A DNA stretch of 32,474 bases, taken from the NCBI GenBank assembly GCA_009928125.1, contig RFVJ01000005.1, positions 1 through 32,474 on the forward strand. The letters run 5' to 3'. Both the position numbers and the translations under genes were made by a program. The notes under the pieces are model-generated. The model worked only from the letters and a program-made list of their open reading frames with translations, searched no databases and had not been told where the DNA came from. Shown here piece by piece: positions 23,831 to 32,474 of the stretch (the stretch's first letter is position 1; the number at the start of each line of letters is the position of its first letter). The DNA comes from Betaproteobacteria bacterium. GTDB taxonomy: Bacteria > Pseudomonadota > Gammaproteobacteria > Burkholderiales > Burkholderiaceae_C.

Positions 23831-25000
23831 TCAGCCCTTCTTCAAGGGTGATCTGGCCTCTAGGTTGTCCAAATAGGCCGCAACGCCGCGGCCTTCTTTT
23901 TCCAAATAGCGCTCCACCGCATCCGCAAAACTGGGATGTGCCAACCAGTGTGCGCTGCTGGCCTTCACGGGCAACAAAGCACGGGCCATTTTGTGCTCAC
24001 CTTGCGCACCGCCTTCAAAGCGCACAAAACCATGGGCGATGCACCAATCTATCGGCTGGTAGTAACAAGCCTCAAAGTGCAGGCAGTCAACGCGCTCCAA
24101 TGCGCCCCAATAGCGGCCGTAGGCGACATCAGCATGGATGGCAATCAGGCTACAGGCCATGCGTTGCCCCTCTTTTTGGGCAATGAACAGCACCCAGTTT
24201 TCGGGCATCGTGTCTTGCATGCGCTGAAAAAAATCGCGGCTTAAGTAAGGCGCGTTCCCATGCTCAAAGTAAGTTTGCGCATAGCACTTGTAGAAAAAAT
24301 CCCAGTCCTGGGTTTGAATCTCTTGTCCTCGCAGTGTGGTGAAAGTCACACCGGCTTCATGCACTTTGCGGCGTTCTTGCCGAATCTTCTTGCGCTTTTC
24401 TTGGTTCAAGTGGGTTAAGAAGTTTTCAAAGTCTGTGTAGTGCGCGTTGTGCCAATGAAATTGAACGGTATGTCGCTCAAGCCAGCCCGCTGCTGCCGTT
24501 GCTTGCAGGTCATCGCCTGACAAAAACAAAACATGCACAGACGACCACTTTGCGTTTTGCGCCTGCTGAACCATGGCTTGAATCAAAGCGGACTTGCTCT
24601 CTTGGGAATCGGCCAACAACCGAGTTCCAGGCACGGGGGTGAAGGGCACAGCACCCACTGCCTTGGGATAGTATGCCAAGCCATGGCGGTGATAGGCGTC
24701 GGCCCAAGCCCAGTCAAACACGTATTCACCATACGAGTGGGGCTTGACATACAGCACGGCTGCAGCGGCCAAACGGGTGGCTGAATTTGCATTGACGTGG
24801 TGCAGACAGACAACTTGGGGAGTCCAGCCTGTTTCCGGACAAGCCGAAGCACTTTCTTCCATGGCGCACAAATAGGCGTGTCGCATGAAGGGGGTGGGTT
24901 CAGATTGCGATGCCAACAAAGAATCCCATGCAGCCGCAGTGATATTCCGCATGGAATCCTGCACTGCGATGACATAATTGTTGGAACTGAATTCCTGCAC
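23831..25000 (-). CDS. FemAB-like GNAT-fold protein (PF04339/COG3146 type)
   Basis: This 389-residue protein resembles the peptidogalycan-biosynthesis/FemAB-like family, a GNAT-related acyltransferase group with no established substrate. Recognisable stretches are PFMRHAYLCAMEES near the N-terminus, FLTHLNQEKRKKIRQERRKV, FYKCYAQTYFEHGNAPYLSRDFF, SLIAIHADVAYGRYWG and the C-terminal FEGGAQGEHKMARALLPV. No signal peptide is seen. GTG 25000 is preferred because AAGGG lies eight bases upstream; ATG 24952 is an alternative. The start lies only four bases from the divergent nadE start. It converges with ppa. The biochemical role is unknown; I name only the family. Confidence 0.82.
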   Translation of the reverse strand: MQEFSSNNYVIAVQDSMRNITAAAWDSLLASQSEPTPFMRHAYLCAMEESASACPETGWTPQVVCLHHVNANSATRLAAAAVLYVKPHSYGEYVFDWAWADAYHRHGLAYYPKAVGAVPFTPVPGTRLLADSQESKSALIQAMVQQAQNAKWSSVHVLFLSGDDLQATAAAGWLERHTVQFHWHNAHYTDFENFLTHLNQEKRKKIRQERRKVHEAGVTFTTLRGQEIQTQDWDFFYKCYAQTYFEHGNAPYLSRDFFQRMQDTMPENWVLFIAQKEGQRMACSLIAIHADVAYGRYWGALERVDCLHFEACYYQPIDWCIAHGFVRFEGGAQGEHKMARALLPVKASSAHWLAHPSFADAVERYLEKEGRGVAAYLDNLEARSPLKKG

Positions 25001-25004
25001 CTGT

Positions 25005-27039
<2,035 letters not shown>

Positions 27040-27084
27040 GCAATGAGTCACATGGGCTTATCGGCCTCATGTTCCTCAGCCCTG

Positions 27085-27114
27085 AAAACGCCGCAGATTG
27101 CGGCGTTTTTTTTT
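27085..27114 (+). terminator. Intrinsic terminator after nadE-glnB
   Basis: AACGCCGC (27087-27094) pairs with GCGGCGTT (27100-27107) around AGATT, followed by a run of nine T (27106-27114); AAAA before the stem can extend pairing. It lies 46 bases past the glnB stop and before the convergent LOG-family stop at 27138. A-richness on the other side may let it work in both directions. Confidence 0.93.
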
Positions 27115-27137
27115 GATGCATCGCCAATGGCGCAGCG

Positions 27138-27725
27138 TTAAATAGACTGGCTTTGAAAGGGTGTAGGGCGTGCCGCAGCCTGAACCAAATTGGGCAAGAG
27201 TTGCTTGGCATCGGAATGGGTTTGGATCAAGTCCATTTGCCAAGATCCCATGAATTCGTGCGCCACCACATGATGAAGAAAATTCAGCATGGTGTCGTAG
27301 TAGCCATTCAAATTCAACAGGCCAATGGGTTTGTTGTGATAGCCCAACTGGCGCCAAGTCCAAACTTCATAAAACTCTTCAAAAGTTCCGATGCCGCCTG
27401 GCAATGCCACGAAAGCATCTGCGCGTTCGGCCATCAATCGTTTGCGCTCGTGCATGGTTTCAACAATGTGCAACTCGGTGCATTCGGTATGGGCCCATTC
27501 TTTTTCGACCAGCGCTCGGGGTATGACACCGACAACCCTGCCGCCTGCAGCCAGGGTGGCATCGGCCACCATGCCCATCAAGCCGTTTCGACCACCGCCA
27601 TACACCAATTGACCCCCATGCTGGCCGATCCATTGGCCCACTTGGATGGCTGAGGCTGCAAATTCTGGCTGATCGCCGGGCTTAGAGCCGCAGTAAACGC
27701 ACAAAGAGAATGCGGGGTCAGCCAT
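27138..27725 (-). CDS. LOG-family protein (TIGR00730), probable cytokinin riboside 5'-monophosphate phosphoribohydrolase-like
   Basis: The 195-residue product has the Rossmann-like lysine-decarboxylase-like fold of the LOG family: GGGRNGLMG, the MHERK segment (91-95) and the PGGIGTFEE signature (109-117). Characterised members cleave nucleoside 5'-monophosphates at the N-glycosidic bond; 'lysine decarboxylase' labels for this family are misleading. The physiological substrate here is unknown. ATG 27725 gives the usual start close to the first strand (SLCVYCGS); the frame is open upstream through dgkA. It overlaps the dgkA stop by eight bases. Confidence 0.9.
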   Translation of the reverse strand: MADPAFSLCVYCGSKPGDQPEFAASAIQVGQWIGQHGGQLVYGGGRNGLMGMVADATLAAGGRVVGVIPRALVEKEWAHTECTELHIVETMHERKRLMAERADAFVALPGGIGTFEEFYEVWTWRQLGYHNKPIGLLNLNGYYDTMLNFLHHVVAHEFMGSWQMDLIQTHSDAKQLLPNLVQAAARPTPFQSQSI

Positions 27726-28107
27726 GAATGAATTTCCAGATGGCCGCTGCCCAGATGCCCAAACAAAGCAGCAAACTGAGCAGCACCGCAGCGCTGCCCA
27801 TGTCCTTGGCGCGTTTGGACAATGCGTGCCACTCGGTACCAATGCGATCGATGGCCGTTTCAATGCCGGTGTTCAAGAGTTCAACCACCATCACCAAGAT
27901 GACGGCGCCACACAGCAAAGCTATTTCGACCCATGTTTGACCAATCCAAAAGGCCAGTGGCAACATGAGGCAAGCCAGAATGGCTTCTTGCCTGAATGCA
28001 GTCTCACCCCATCCTGCTTTGAGTCCTGCAAGGGAGTAGCCGCCTGCATGAAAAATACGTGACAAGCCTTTTCGTGCTTTTTGAGGATTGACGTTGAGGT
28101 CGGTCAT
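27718..28107 (-). CDS. dgkA: Diacylglycerol kinase (DgkA type)
   Basis: Small integral-membrane kinase that recycles diacylglycerol (from membrane-derived oligosaccharide or lipid A decoration) to phosphatidic acid. The 129-residue product has the three expected membrane helices (about 45-60, 62-80, 103-125) and the catalytic signature VVELLNTGIETAIDRIG followed by SKRAKDMGSAAV. ATG 28107 is chosen; a TTG two codons upstream is possible. It starts seven bases after the RDD gene and overlaps the LOG gene by eight bases. Confidence 0.94.
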   Translation of the reverse strand: MTDLNVNPQKARKGLSRIFHAGGYSLAGLKAGWGETAFRQEAILACLMLPLAFWIGQTWVEIALLCGAVILVMVVELLNTGIETAIDRIGTEWHALSKRAKDMGSAAVLLSLLLCLGIWAAAIWKFIHG

Positions 28108-28113
28108 GAGCAA

Positions 28114-28677
28114 TTAAGGGGTGATGGTTGGCGCAGAGGGTTTGGAGACATCCACCAATTGTGTACCCGCCCAAACATCATGCCAATATTGGCCGCTTGA
28201 ATGAAATCGACTTAAGACAGCCCATATCATTACCCAGCCTACTACCAACACCGCCACTTCGGGGGCGGGCAGTTGGAAGGGGGCCGTGATGACCATGGGG
28301 GGCAATATCCAAACCCAACTGAGCAGGTAGCGCCAAAAAGCGCGCGCCTGCGTCAGGGGCCTGCCCGATGCGTCCAGCACCCTGATGTGCCATGTCTTCA
28401 TGGCCAAAGTTTGACCCTTGGACCAAAGCCAAGTGAAGTAAATGGCAAAAACCAAAAAAAGAAAAGCCTGAAGGCCATGGCGGTTGTGAAGGGCGTGTTT
28501 GGTTTGGCTCAGGGTGCCAAACAAATAGCCAGAGATGAACACAACCCCAAAGAGCAACATGCCTTCGTACAACCAACAAGCCATTCTTCTGGCCAAGGAG
28601 GGCGTCACGAAGGGGAGGGGTTCACCGGGCAAGTCTGTTGGCGCTGTTGTCACAACTGTATCTGGCTGATCGCTCAA
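28114..28677 (-). CDS. RDD family membrane protein
   Basis: A 187-residue inner-membrane protein with the RDD architecture: a basic/aromatic first segment (ARRMACWLYEGMLLFGVVFISGYLFG), a second helix (AFLFLVFAIYFTWLW), a GQTLAMKTWHIRVLDASGRPLT loop typical of the family, and a C-terminal helix pair. RDD proteins are poorly characterised; some act in ion or solute transport. Start is TTG 28677, read as M-SDQPDTVVTT, with GAAGG about ten bases upstream; no ATG lies before the first helix. One base separates it from the DUF3106 stop, placing it in the sigma-factor operon. Confidence 0.88.
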   Translation of the reverse strand: MSDQPDTVVTTAPTDLPGEPLPFVTPSLARRMACWLYEGMLLFGVVFISGYLFGTLSQTKHALHNRHGLQAFLFLVFAIYFTWLWSKGQTLAMKTWHIRVLDASGRPLTQARAFWRYLLSWVWILPPMVITAPFQLPAPEVAVLVVGWVMIWAVLSRFHSSGQYWHDVWAGTQLVDVSKPSAPTITP

Positions 28678-28678
28678 C

Positions 28679-29290
28679 TTAAGTGCCTTCTGGAATCACA
28701 ACCGGTGTGGGGAGGAGGGTTTTTTTGTCAATGACGATGCCGGTTGTCGACTTGCCTGTGTTTTCGGTTGGCGTTGACTTGCTGGGCAAACGGATGACTT
28801 TGTTGGCGGGGGTGGCGTGAGAAGCCGTTGCGGCGCCTTGAATGCCCGTTGTTTGCTGGGCTGCAAGTTTTTTCTTTTCTTCGGGACTCAACGCTTGATA
28901 GGCTTCCCACTGGGTCTTTTTCTCGTCGGCAGCCAAGCTTTTGGTTTCGTTGAAGATCAAGCGGGCTTGGGCGCGTTGCTGCGGGCTTAAAGCGGCCCAA
29001 TCGGCCATGCGATCGTGCAAAGTGGCTTGCTCTTTAGGCGACATGTTGTCGAAATTGTTGGACATGGCCAACCACTTGTTTTTTTGAGCCACACTGATTT
29101 GTGACCAGTGGGGTGCCAAGGGTGCCAGAGCTTTCTTTTGCGAGGGCTTCAAGGCTTGCCAACCAGGGTCCTGGGCCATTTGCGGTGAGGCCGTGTTGGC
29201 GTTGGCAGGGTTTGAAATTTGCGCAAAAGCACCGCCCCCTCCCATCAGGATGAGGCTGAATGCAAGGGCCATGACACCTCGAATTTTCAA
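28679..29290 (-). CDS. DUF3106-family secreted protein
   Basis: A 203-residue protein with an N-terminal signal peptide (MKIRGVMALAFSLILMGGGGAFA, cut after AFA) and a helical, hydrophilic body. Four repeat-like units each consist of a Trp followed by (L/M)(S/K)P and polar residues: Trp44...LKPSQ, Trp73...MSPKEQ, Trp98...LSPQQ, Trp128...LSPEE. The spacing and composition recall LTxxQ proteins such as CpxP/Spy/ZraP, but this is an analogy, not proven homology. Its tail is Thr/Pro-rich. TTG 29290 overlaps the DUF3619 stop (TTGA) and supplies the charged n-region; ATG 29272 is an alternative with GAGG nearby. Function unknown. Confidence 0.85.
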   Translation of the reverse strand: MKIRGVMALAFSLILMGGGGAFAQISNPANANTASPQMAQDPGWQALKPSQKKALAPLAPHWSQISVAQKNKWLAMSNNFDNMSPKEQATLHDRMADWAALSPQQRAQARLIFNETKSLAADEKKTQWEAYQALSPEEKKKLAAQQTTGIQGAATASHATPANKVIRLPSKSTPTENTGKSTTGIVIDKKTLLPTPVVIPEGT

Positions 29291-29730
29291 TCAGACACCT
29301 TTGCGGGCGAGGGATTGGACTTCAAGAAAATCAAAAAGCCTGGGTCGGTGTAGGCATTGGGGGGCAGGTCATCCGTGAGGAGTTCGGCATCCAGAGAAGC
29401 GATTTCATTGGTGCGATGCTCGTTTTGAAACACATGGATGGTGGCCAAGCCAAACAGCAGTGCCAACAGAGGCAATGCAGAGGCCAGACGACTCCACACG
29501 TTCAAGCCTTCGTCCAGAGGGTACTTGCCATGGCCGCCTGCCACCACCCATTGGGGCTGGGTGGTGAGGACAGGCTCGGGTTTGCGCTGAGCCAAGGCTT
29601 GCATGCGTGCAGCGCGCAAACGCTCTGTGATGTCGTGGGGCAAGTCTGTGGCGTGATCATTCAAACGGCGTGCCAGTGCCTGACCTAAGCGGTCAACACG
29701 TGTCATGTCGAGATTGGCTTGCTTTTTCAT
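29287..29730 (-). CDS. DUF3619-family membrane protein, candidate anti-sigma factor
   Basis: A 147-residue protein with a cytoplasmic helical N-terminal part (residues 1-50, LGQALARRLNDHATDLPHDI then TERLRAARMQAL), a single membrane helix (about 82-101, RLASALPLLALLFGLATIHVF) and a short acidic periplasmic tail. This one-pass layout, directly downstream of an ECF sigma gene with ATGA overlap, is that expected of an anti-sigma factor. I know of no experimental assignment for DUF3619, and no zinc-binding HxxxCxxC anti-sigma motif is visible. ATG 29730. Confidence 0.85.
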   Translation of the reverse strand: MKKQANLDMTRVDRLGQALARRLNDHATDLPHDITERLRAARMQALAQRKPEPVLTTQPQWVVAGGHGKYPLDEGLNVWSRLASALPLLALLFGLATIHVFQNEHRTNEIASLDAELLTDDLPPNAYTDPGFLIFLKSNPSPAKVSD

Positions 29731-30293
29731 GTGTTAAATCCTTTGGCGCGAAGTGCTTTGCTCAGCGCTTGAACAGCCCGAGAACAGTGGGTTTTGACAC
29801 TGCCTTCCGTGCAACCCATGGCCGCCGCGGTTTCGGAAAGGTTCATCTCTTCCCAATAACGCAGCAGGAAGGCTTCACGTTGACGCGGTGGCAATTCTTG
29901 AATTTCTGCCTCAATTTGGTGAAAAACCTGTTTTCGATGGGTTTGGTCCTCGGTGCTTTCGCCCCATCCGGGCTCGCCCAAGCCGCCCAAATTCTCTAAA
30001 AAGTCAAAATCTTCGCCATCTGCGTCGGCCCCAAAGTCGCTCATGTTGGAGAACAAGGCATTTCGGGTTTTTTGCCGGCGAAACCAATCGAGGGTGCTGT
30101 TGGACAAAATCCGCTGGAAGAGCATGGGCAGTTCGGCGGCCGGTTTGTCGCCGTAGTGGGTGGCCAGTTTGATCATGCTGTCTTGCAAGATGTCCAAGGC
30201 CGACTCCTCATTGCGCACATGGTAGAGCGTGCGTTTGAAGGCGCGCTTCTCCGTGTTTTTGAGGAAATCTGAAAGTTCTTGTTCGGTGGCCAC
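29727..30293 (-). CDS. ECF-type RNA polymerase sigma factor
   Basis: The 188-residue product has sigma region 2 (about 20-75: FKRTLYHVRNEESALDILQD ... FQRILSNSTLDWFRRQK) and region 4 helix-turn-helix (about 130-185: LPPRQREAFLLRYWEEMNLS, ETAAAMGCTEGSVKTH). An acidic linker (DADGEDFDFLE) joins them. GTG 30293, read M-ATEQELSDFLK, is chosen because it matches the N-terminus I know for this Burkholderiales group; a TTG at 30344 would add 17 residues. It begins a run of overlapping genes: DUF3619 (ATGA overlap), DUF3106, RDD, dgkA, LOG. It diverges from ilvB with 85 bases between. Confidence 0.9.
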   Translation of the reverse strand: MATEQELSDFLKNTEKRAFKRTLYHVRNEESALDILQDSMIKLATHYGDKPAAELPMLFQRILSNSTLDWFRRQKTRNALFSNMSDFGADADGEDFDFLENLGGLGEPGWGESTEDQTHRKQVFHQIEAEIQELPPRQREAFLLRYWEEMNLSETAAAMGCTEGSVKTHCSRAVQALSKALRAKGFNT

Positions 30294-30378
30294 AGCTTGC
30301 ACCCATTTTGTGCGAGTCGAAGAGTCCCGCAAAAGAGCACCCAAGGTTTTTCGTTAGAGAAATTCACAAAGGTTGAAT

Positions 30379-32166
30379 ATGGAAATCTCCAAAGCTGAAA
30401 TGGCCAATGCGGCCAACGTTGCTGCCGCGGCAGCCTCATCGTCCCCCACCGAATTGCGTGGTGGCGAAATCCTCGTTAAAGCGCTCCAAGCCGAAAACGT
30501 CAAATACATCTGGGGTTACCCAGGTGGCGCCGTCTTGCACATCTACGACGCGTTCTTCAAACAAGACACCATTCAGCACGTGCTGGTTCGCCACGAACAA
30601 GCCGCCGTGCATGCAGCCGATGGCTATGCACGTGCCACAGGCGATGTCGGTGTGGCATTGGTCACTTCAGGCCCAGGCCTGACCAATGCGGTCACTGGCA
30701 TTGCCACCGCCTACATGGACAGCATTCCCATGGTGATCATCAGTGGCCAGGTGCCCACCGCCGCCATTGGCCTCGACGCCTTCCAAGAGTGCGACACCGT
30801 CGGCATCACACGACCCATCGTCAAGCACAACTTTTTGGTCAAAGACGCCCGCGACATGGCCGATGTCATGAAGAAGGCTTTTCACATCGCTCGAAGCGGC
30901 CGTCCTGGCCCTGTGGTGGTCGACATTCCAAAAGACGTGTCTTTCAACAAGGTGCCTTACAACGGCTACCCCGAAACCGTTGAAATGCGCTCTTACAACC
31001 CTGTGCGCAAAGGCCACAGCGGACAAATTCGCAAAGCCCTTCAGTTGTTGATGGCGGCCAAGCGTCCTTACATTTACACCGGCGGTGGTGTGTTGCTCAG
31101 CAATGCCTCCGCCGAATTGCGCCAGTTGGTCGACATGCTGGGCTACCCCGTCACCAACACCTTGATGGGTTTGGGTGCTTATCCGGCCACCGATCCCAAG
31201 TTCCTGGGCATGTTGGGCATGCACGGCACATGGGAAGCCAACAATGCCATGCAACATTGCGACGTCTTGTTGGCCGTGGGTGCTCGCTTTGACGATCGCG
31301 TCATCGGCAACCCCAAACACTTTGCCCAAAACGAGCGCAAGATCATTCACATCGACATCGACCCTTCCAGCATTTCCAAGCGCGTGAAGGTGGATGTGCC
31401 CATCGTGGGCGACGTCAAAGATGTCTTGACCGAACTCATCGCCATGCTCAAAGAGTCGGGTCTCAAGCCCGACAACCATGCTTTGGGTTCCTGGTGGTCC
31501 ACCATTGACGGCTGGCGCCAGCGCGATTGCATGAAGTACGACAGCGACAACACCGAAGTCATCAAGCCCCAAAAGGTCATTGAGACTTTGTACGGCATGA
31601 CCAAAGACGCCGATGCGTACATCACCTCCGATGTGGGCCAACACCAAATGTGGGCGGCGCAGTACTACAAGTTTGACGAGCCACGTCGTTGGATCAACTC
31701 GGGTGGCTTGGGCACCATGGGTGTGGGCATTCCCTATGCCATGGGCATCAAATTGGCCAAGCCTGAATCCGAAGTGTTCTGCGTCACGGGTGAAGGCTCT
31801 GTGCAGATGTGCATTCAAGAACTCTCAACGTGCTTGCAGTACAACACGCCCATCAAAATCTTGTCATTGAACAACCGCTATCTGGGCATGGTTCGTCAGT
31901 GGCAACAAATTGAATATTCGGGCCGTTACAGCCACAGCTACATGGACGCCTTGCCCAACTTTGTGAAGTTGGCCGAAGCCTATGGCCATGTGGGCATGCT
32001 CATTGAGCGCCCTGAAGATGTTGAGCCCGCATTGCGCGAAGCTCGCAAGTTGAAGGATCGCACGGTGTTCATGGACTTCCGTACCGATCCCACCGAAAAC
32101 GTGTTCCCCATGGTTCAAGCAGGCAAGGGCATCACAGAGATGTTGCTTAGCCCCGAAGACCTCTGA
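30379..32166 (+). CDS. ilvB: Acetolactate synthase large (catalytic) subunit
   Basis: Thiamine-diphosphate enzyme joining two pyruvates (or pyruvate and 2-oxobutyrate) in valine, leucine and isoleucine synthesis. The 595-residue product has catalytic Glu73 (LVRHEQAAVHAADGYARATG), the FAD-related middle domain (GARFDDRVIGN) and the C-terminal ThDP domain ending with GEGSVQMCIQEL ... SLNNRYLGMV. The usual GDG of the ThDP/Mg motif reads GEG (Glu472). A 25-residue Ala/Ser-rich N-terminal extension precedes the core. ATG 30379 is preceded by AAAGG at six bases. ilvN follows after 99 bases. Confidence 0.96.
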   Translation: MEISKAEMANAANVAAAAASSSPTELRGGEILVKALQAENVKYIWGYPGGAVLHIYDAFFKQDTIQHVLVRHEQAAVHAADGYARATGDVGVALVTSGPGLTNAVTGIATAYMDSIPMVIISGQVPTAAIGLDAFQECDTVGITRPIVKHNFLVKDARDMADVMKKAFHIARSGRPGPVVVDIPKDVSFNKVPYNGYPETVEMRSYNPVRKGHSGQIRKALQLLMAAKRPYIYTGGGVLLSNASAELRQLVDMLGYPVTNTLMGLGAYPATDPKFLGMLGMHGTWEANNAMQHCDVLLAVGARFDDRVIGNPKHFAQNERKIIHIDIDPSSISKRVKVDVPIVGDVKDVLTELIAMLKESGLKPDNHALGSWWSTIDGWRQRDCMKYDSDNTEVIKPQKVIETLYGMTKDADAYITSDVGQHQMWAAQYYKFDEPRRWINSGGLGTMGVGIPYAMGIKLAKPESEVFCVTGEGSVQMCIQELSTCLQYNTPIKILSLNNRYLGMVRQWQQIEYSGRYSHSYMDALPNFVKLAEAYGHVGMLIERPEDVEPALREARKLKDRTVFMDFRTDPTENVFPMVQAGKGITEMLLSPEDL

Positions 32167-32208
32167 ATCACGCCCATCATTTGAATTAACTTAAGAAGAA
32201 TCTATTGA

Positions 32209-32247
32209 CCGCCAAGCTTGCACATTACCGTGTGCAGGGGAGGGCGG
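32209..32247 (+). promoter_or_regulatory. Stem-loop between ilvB and ilvN
   Basis: Outer arms CCGCC (32209-32213) and GGCGG (32243-32247) enclose inner arms GCACA (32220-32224) and TGTGC (32231-32235) with a six-base loop; internal loops are 6 and 7 bases. It ends four bases before the AAAGAGGAA ribosome site of ilvN. It has no T-tract, so a role in mRNA processing or translation of ilvN is more likely than termination. Confidence 0.4.
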
Positions 32248-32265
32248 CGAAAAGAGGAATCGCAC

Positions 32266-32474
32266 ATGAAACACATCATCGCAGTTTTGCTAGAAAACGA
32301 ACCCGGCGCTTTGTCACGGGTGGTTGGCTTGTTTTCCGCTCGGGGTTACAACATTGAGTCACTCAGTGTTGCACCCACCGAAGATCCCAGCCTGTCCCGC
32401 ATGACCATTCAAACCGCGGGTTCGGATGACGTCATTGAACAAATCACCAAACACCTGAACCGCCTCATTGAAGT
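32266..32474 (+). CDS. ilvN: Acetolactate synthase small (regulatory) subunit, 5' part
   Basis: Regulatory subunit that activates IlvB and confers valine feedback inhibition. The visible 69 codons begin [35 protein letters not shown], a typical ACT domain, and run off the window edge. GAGGAA lies before ATG 32266. The name ilvH would serve equally well for this subunit; the remaining about 95 residues are outside the window. Confidence 0.95.
   Translation, partial: MKHIIAVLLENEPGALSRVVGLFSARGYNIESLSVAPTEDPSLSRMTIQTAGSDDVIEQITKHLNRLIE

Noticed and set aside
30667-31818. 383-codon open frame on minus strand
   Set aside because: Antisense to ilvB; composition and lack of motifs mark it as a shadow.

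Overview
The window looks like chromosome of a Burkholderiales bacterium, most likely a Comamonadaceae member of the freshwater Limnohabitans/Rhodoferax type. This rests on gene content and order (trxA beside rho; dnaX-ybaB-recR; mltD-gloB-yafS-like-rnhA; moaA-mobA-moeA; hppA facing ppa; an ECF sigma/DUF3619/DUF3106/RDD operon beside ilvB-ilvN) and on protein sequence style. No search was run. Coding density is very high. I see no phage, insertion sequence, CRISPR array, tRNA or rRNA.

Layout. 1-1890 (minus): rho (its last few codons lie off the left edge) and trxA. 2017-6199 (plus): a TIGR03862-type flavoprotein, then the recombination/replication cluster dnaX-ybaB-recR. 6326-7363 (plus): an orphan NMT1/SsuA-like periplasmic binding protein. 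7385-10958: mltD and gloB on minus, facing a YafS-like methyltransferase and rnhA on plus. 11112-15534 (plus): an RND efflux adaptor and pump without an outer-membrane channel gene. 15556-20868 (minus): ALDH, SDR, then moaA-mobA-moeA for molybdenum cofactor. 20970-23781: membrane pyrophosphatase hppA (minus) head-to-head with soluble pyrophosphatase ppa (plus). 23831-27039: a FemAB-like acyltransferase (minus) back-to-back with nadE-glnB (plus). 27138-30293 (minus): an ECF sigma factor, DUF3619, DUF3106, RDD protein, dgkA and a LOG-family protein in a tightly overlapping string. 30379-32474 (plus): ilvB and the start of ilvN.

Most genes are housekeeping: transcription termination, redox, DNA replication/repair, cell-wall turnover, methylglyoxal detoxification, cofactor synthesis (Moco, NAD), nitrogen signalling, pyrophosphate metabolism and branched-chain amino acids. 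The interest is mainly in what lies between or inside them. (1) The hppA leader (about 23037-23137, minus) can fold into a long rod whose base pairs seven bases with the hppA Shine-Dalgarno sequence, just downstream of a good promoter; it resembles an undescribed riboswitch or thermosensor. (2) dnaX carries an in-frame run of nine A at the domain III/IV boundary with stops close by in both other frames, a likely programmed or transcriptional slippage site making a gamma-like subunit. (3) Several divergent gene pairs have almost no space between start codons, down to two start codons sharing one CATG. (4) A little-studied ECF sigma operon encodes a plausible membrane anti-sigma factor (DUF3619) and a secreted protein with four W...(L/M)(S/K)P repeats (DUF3106).
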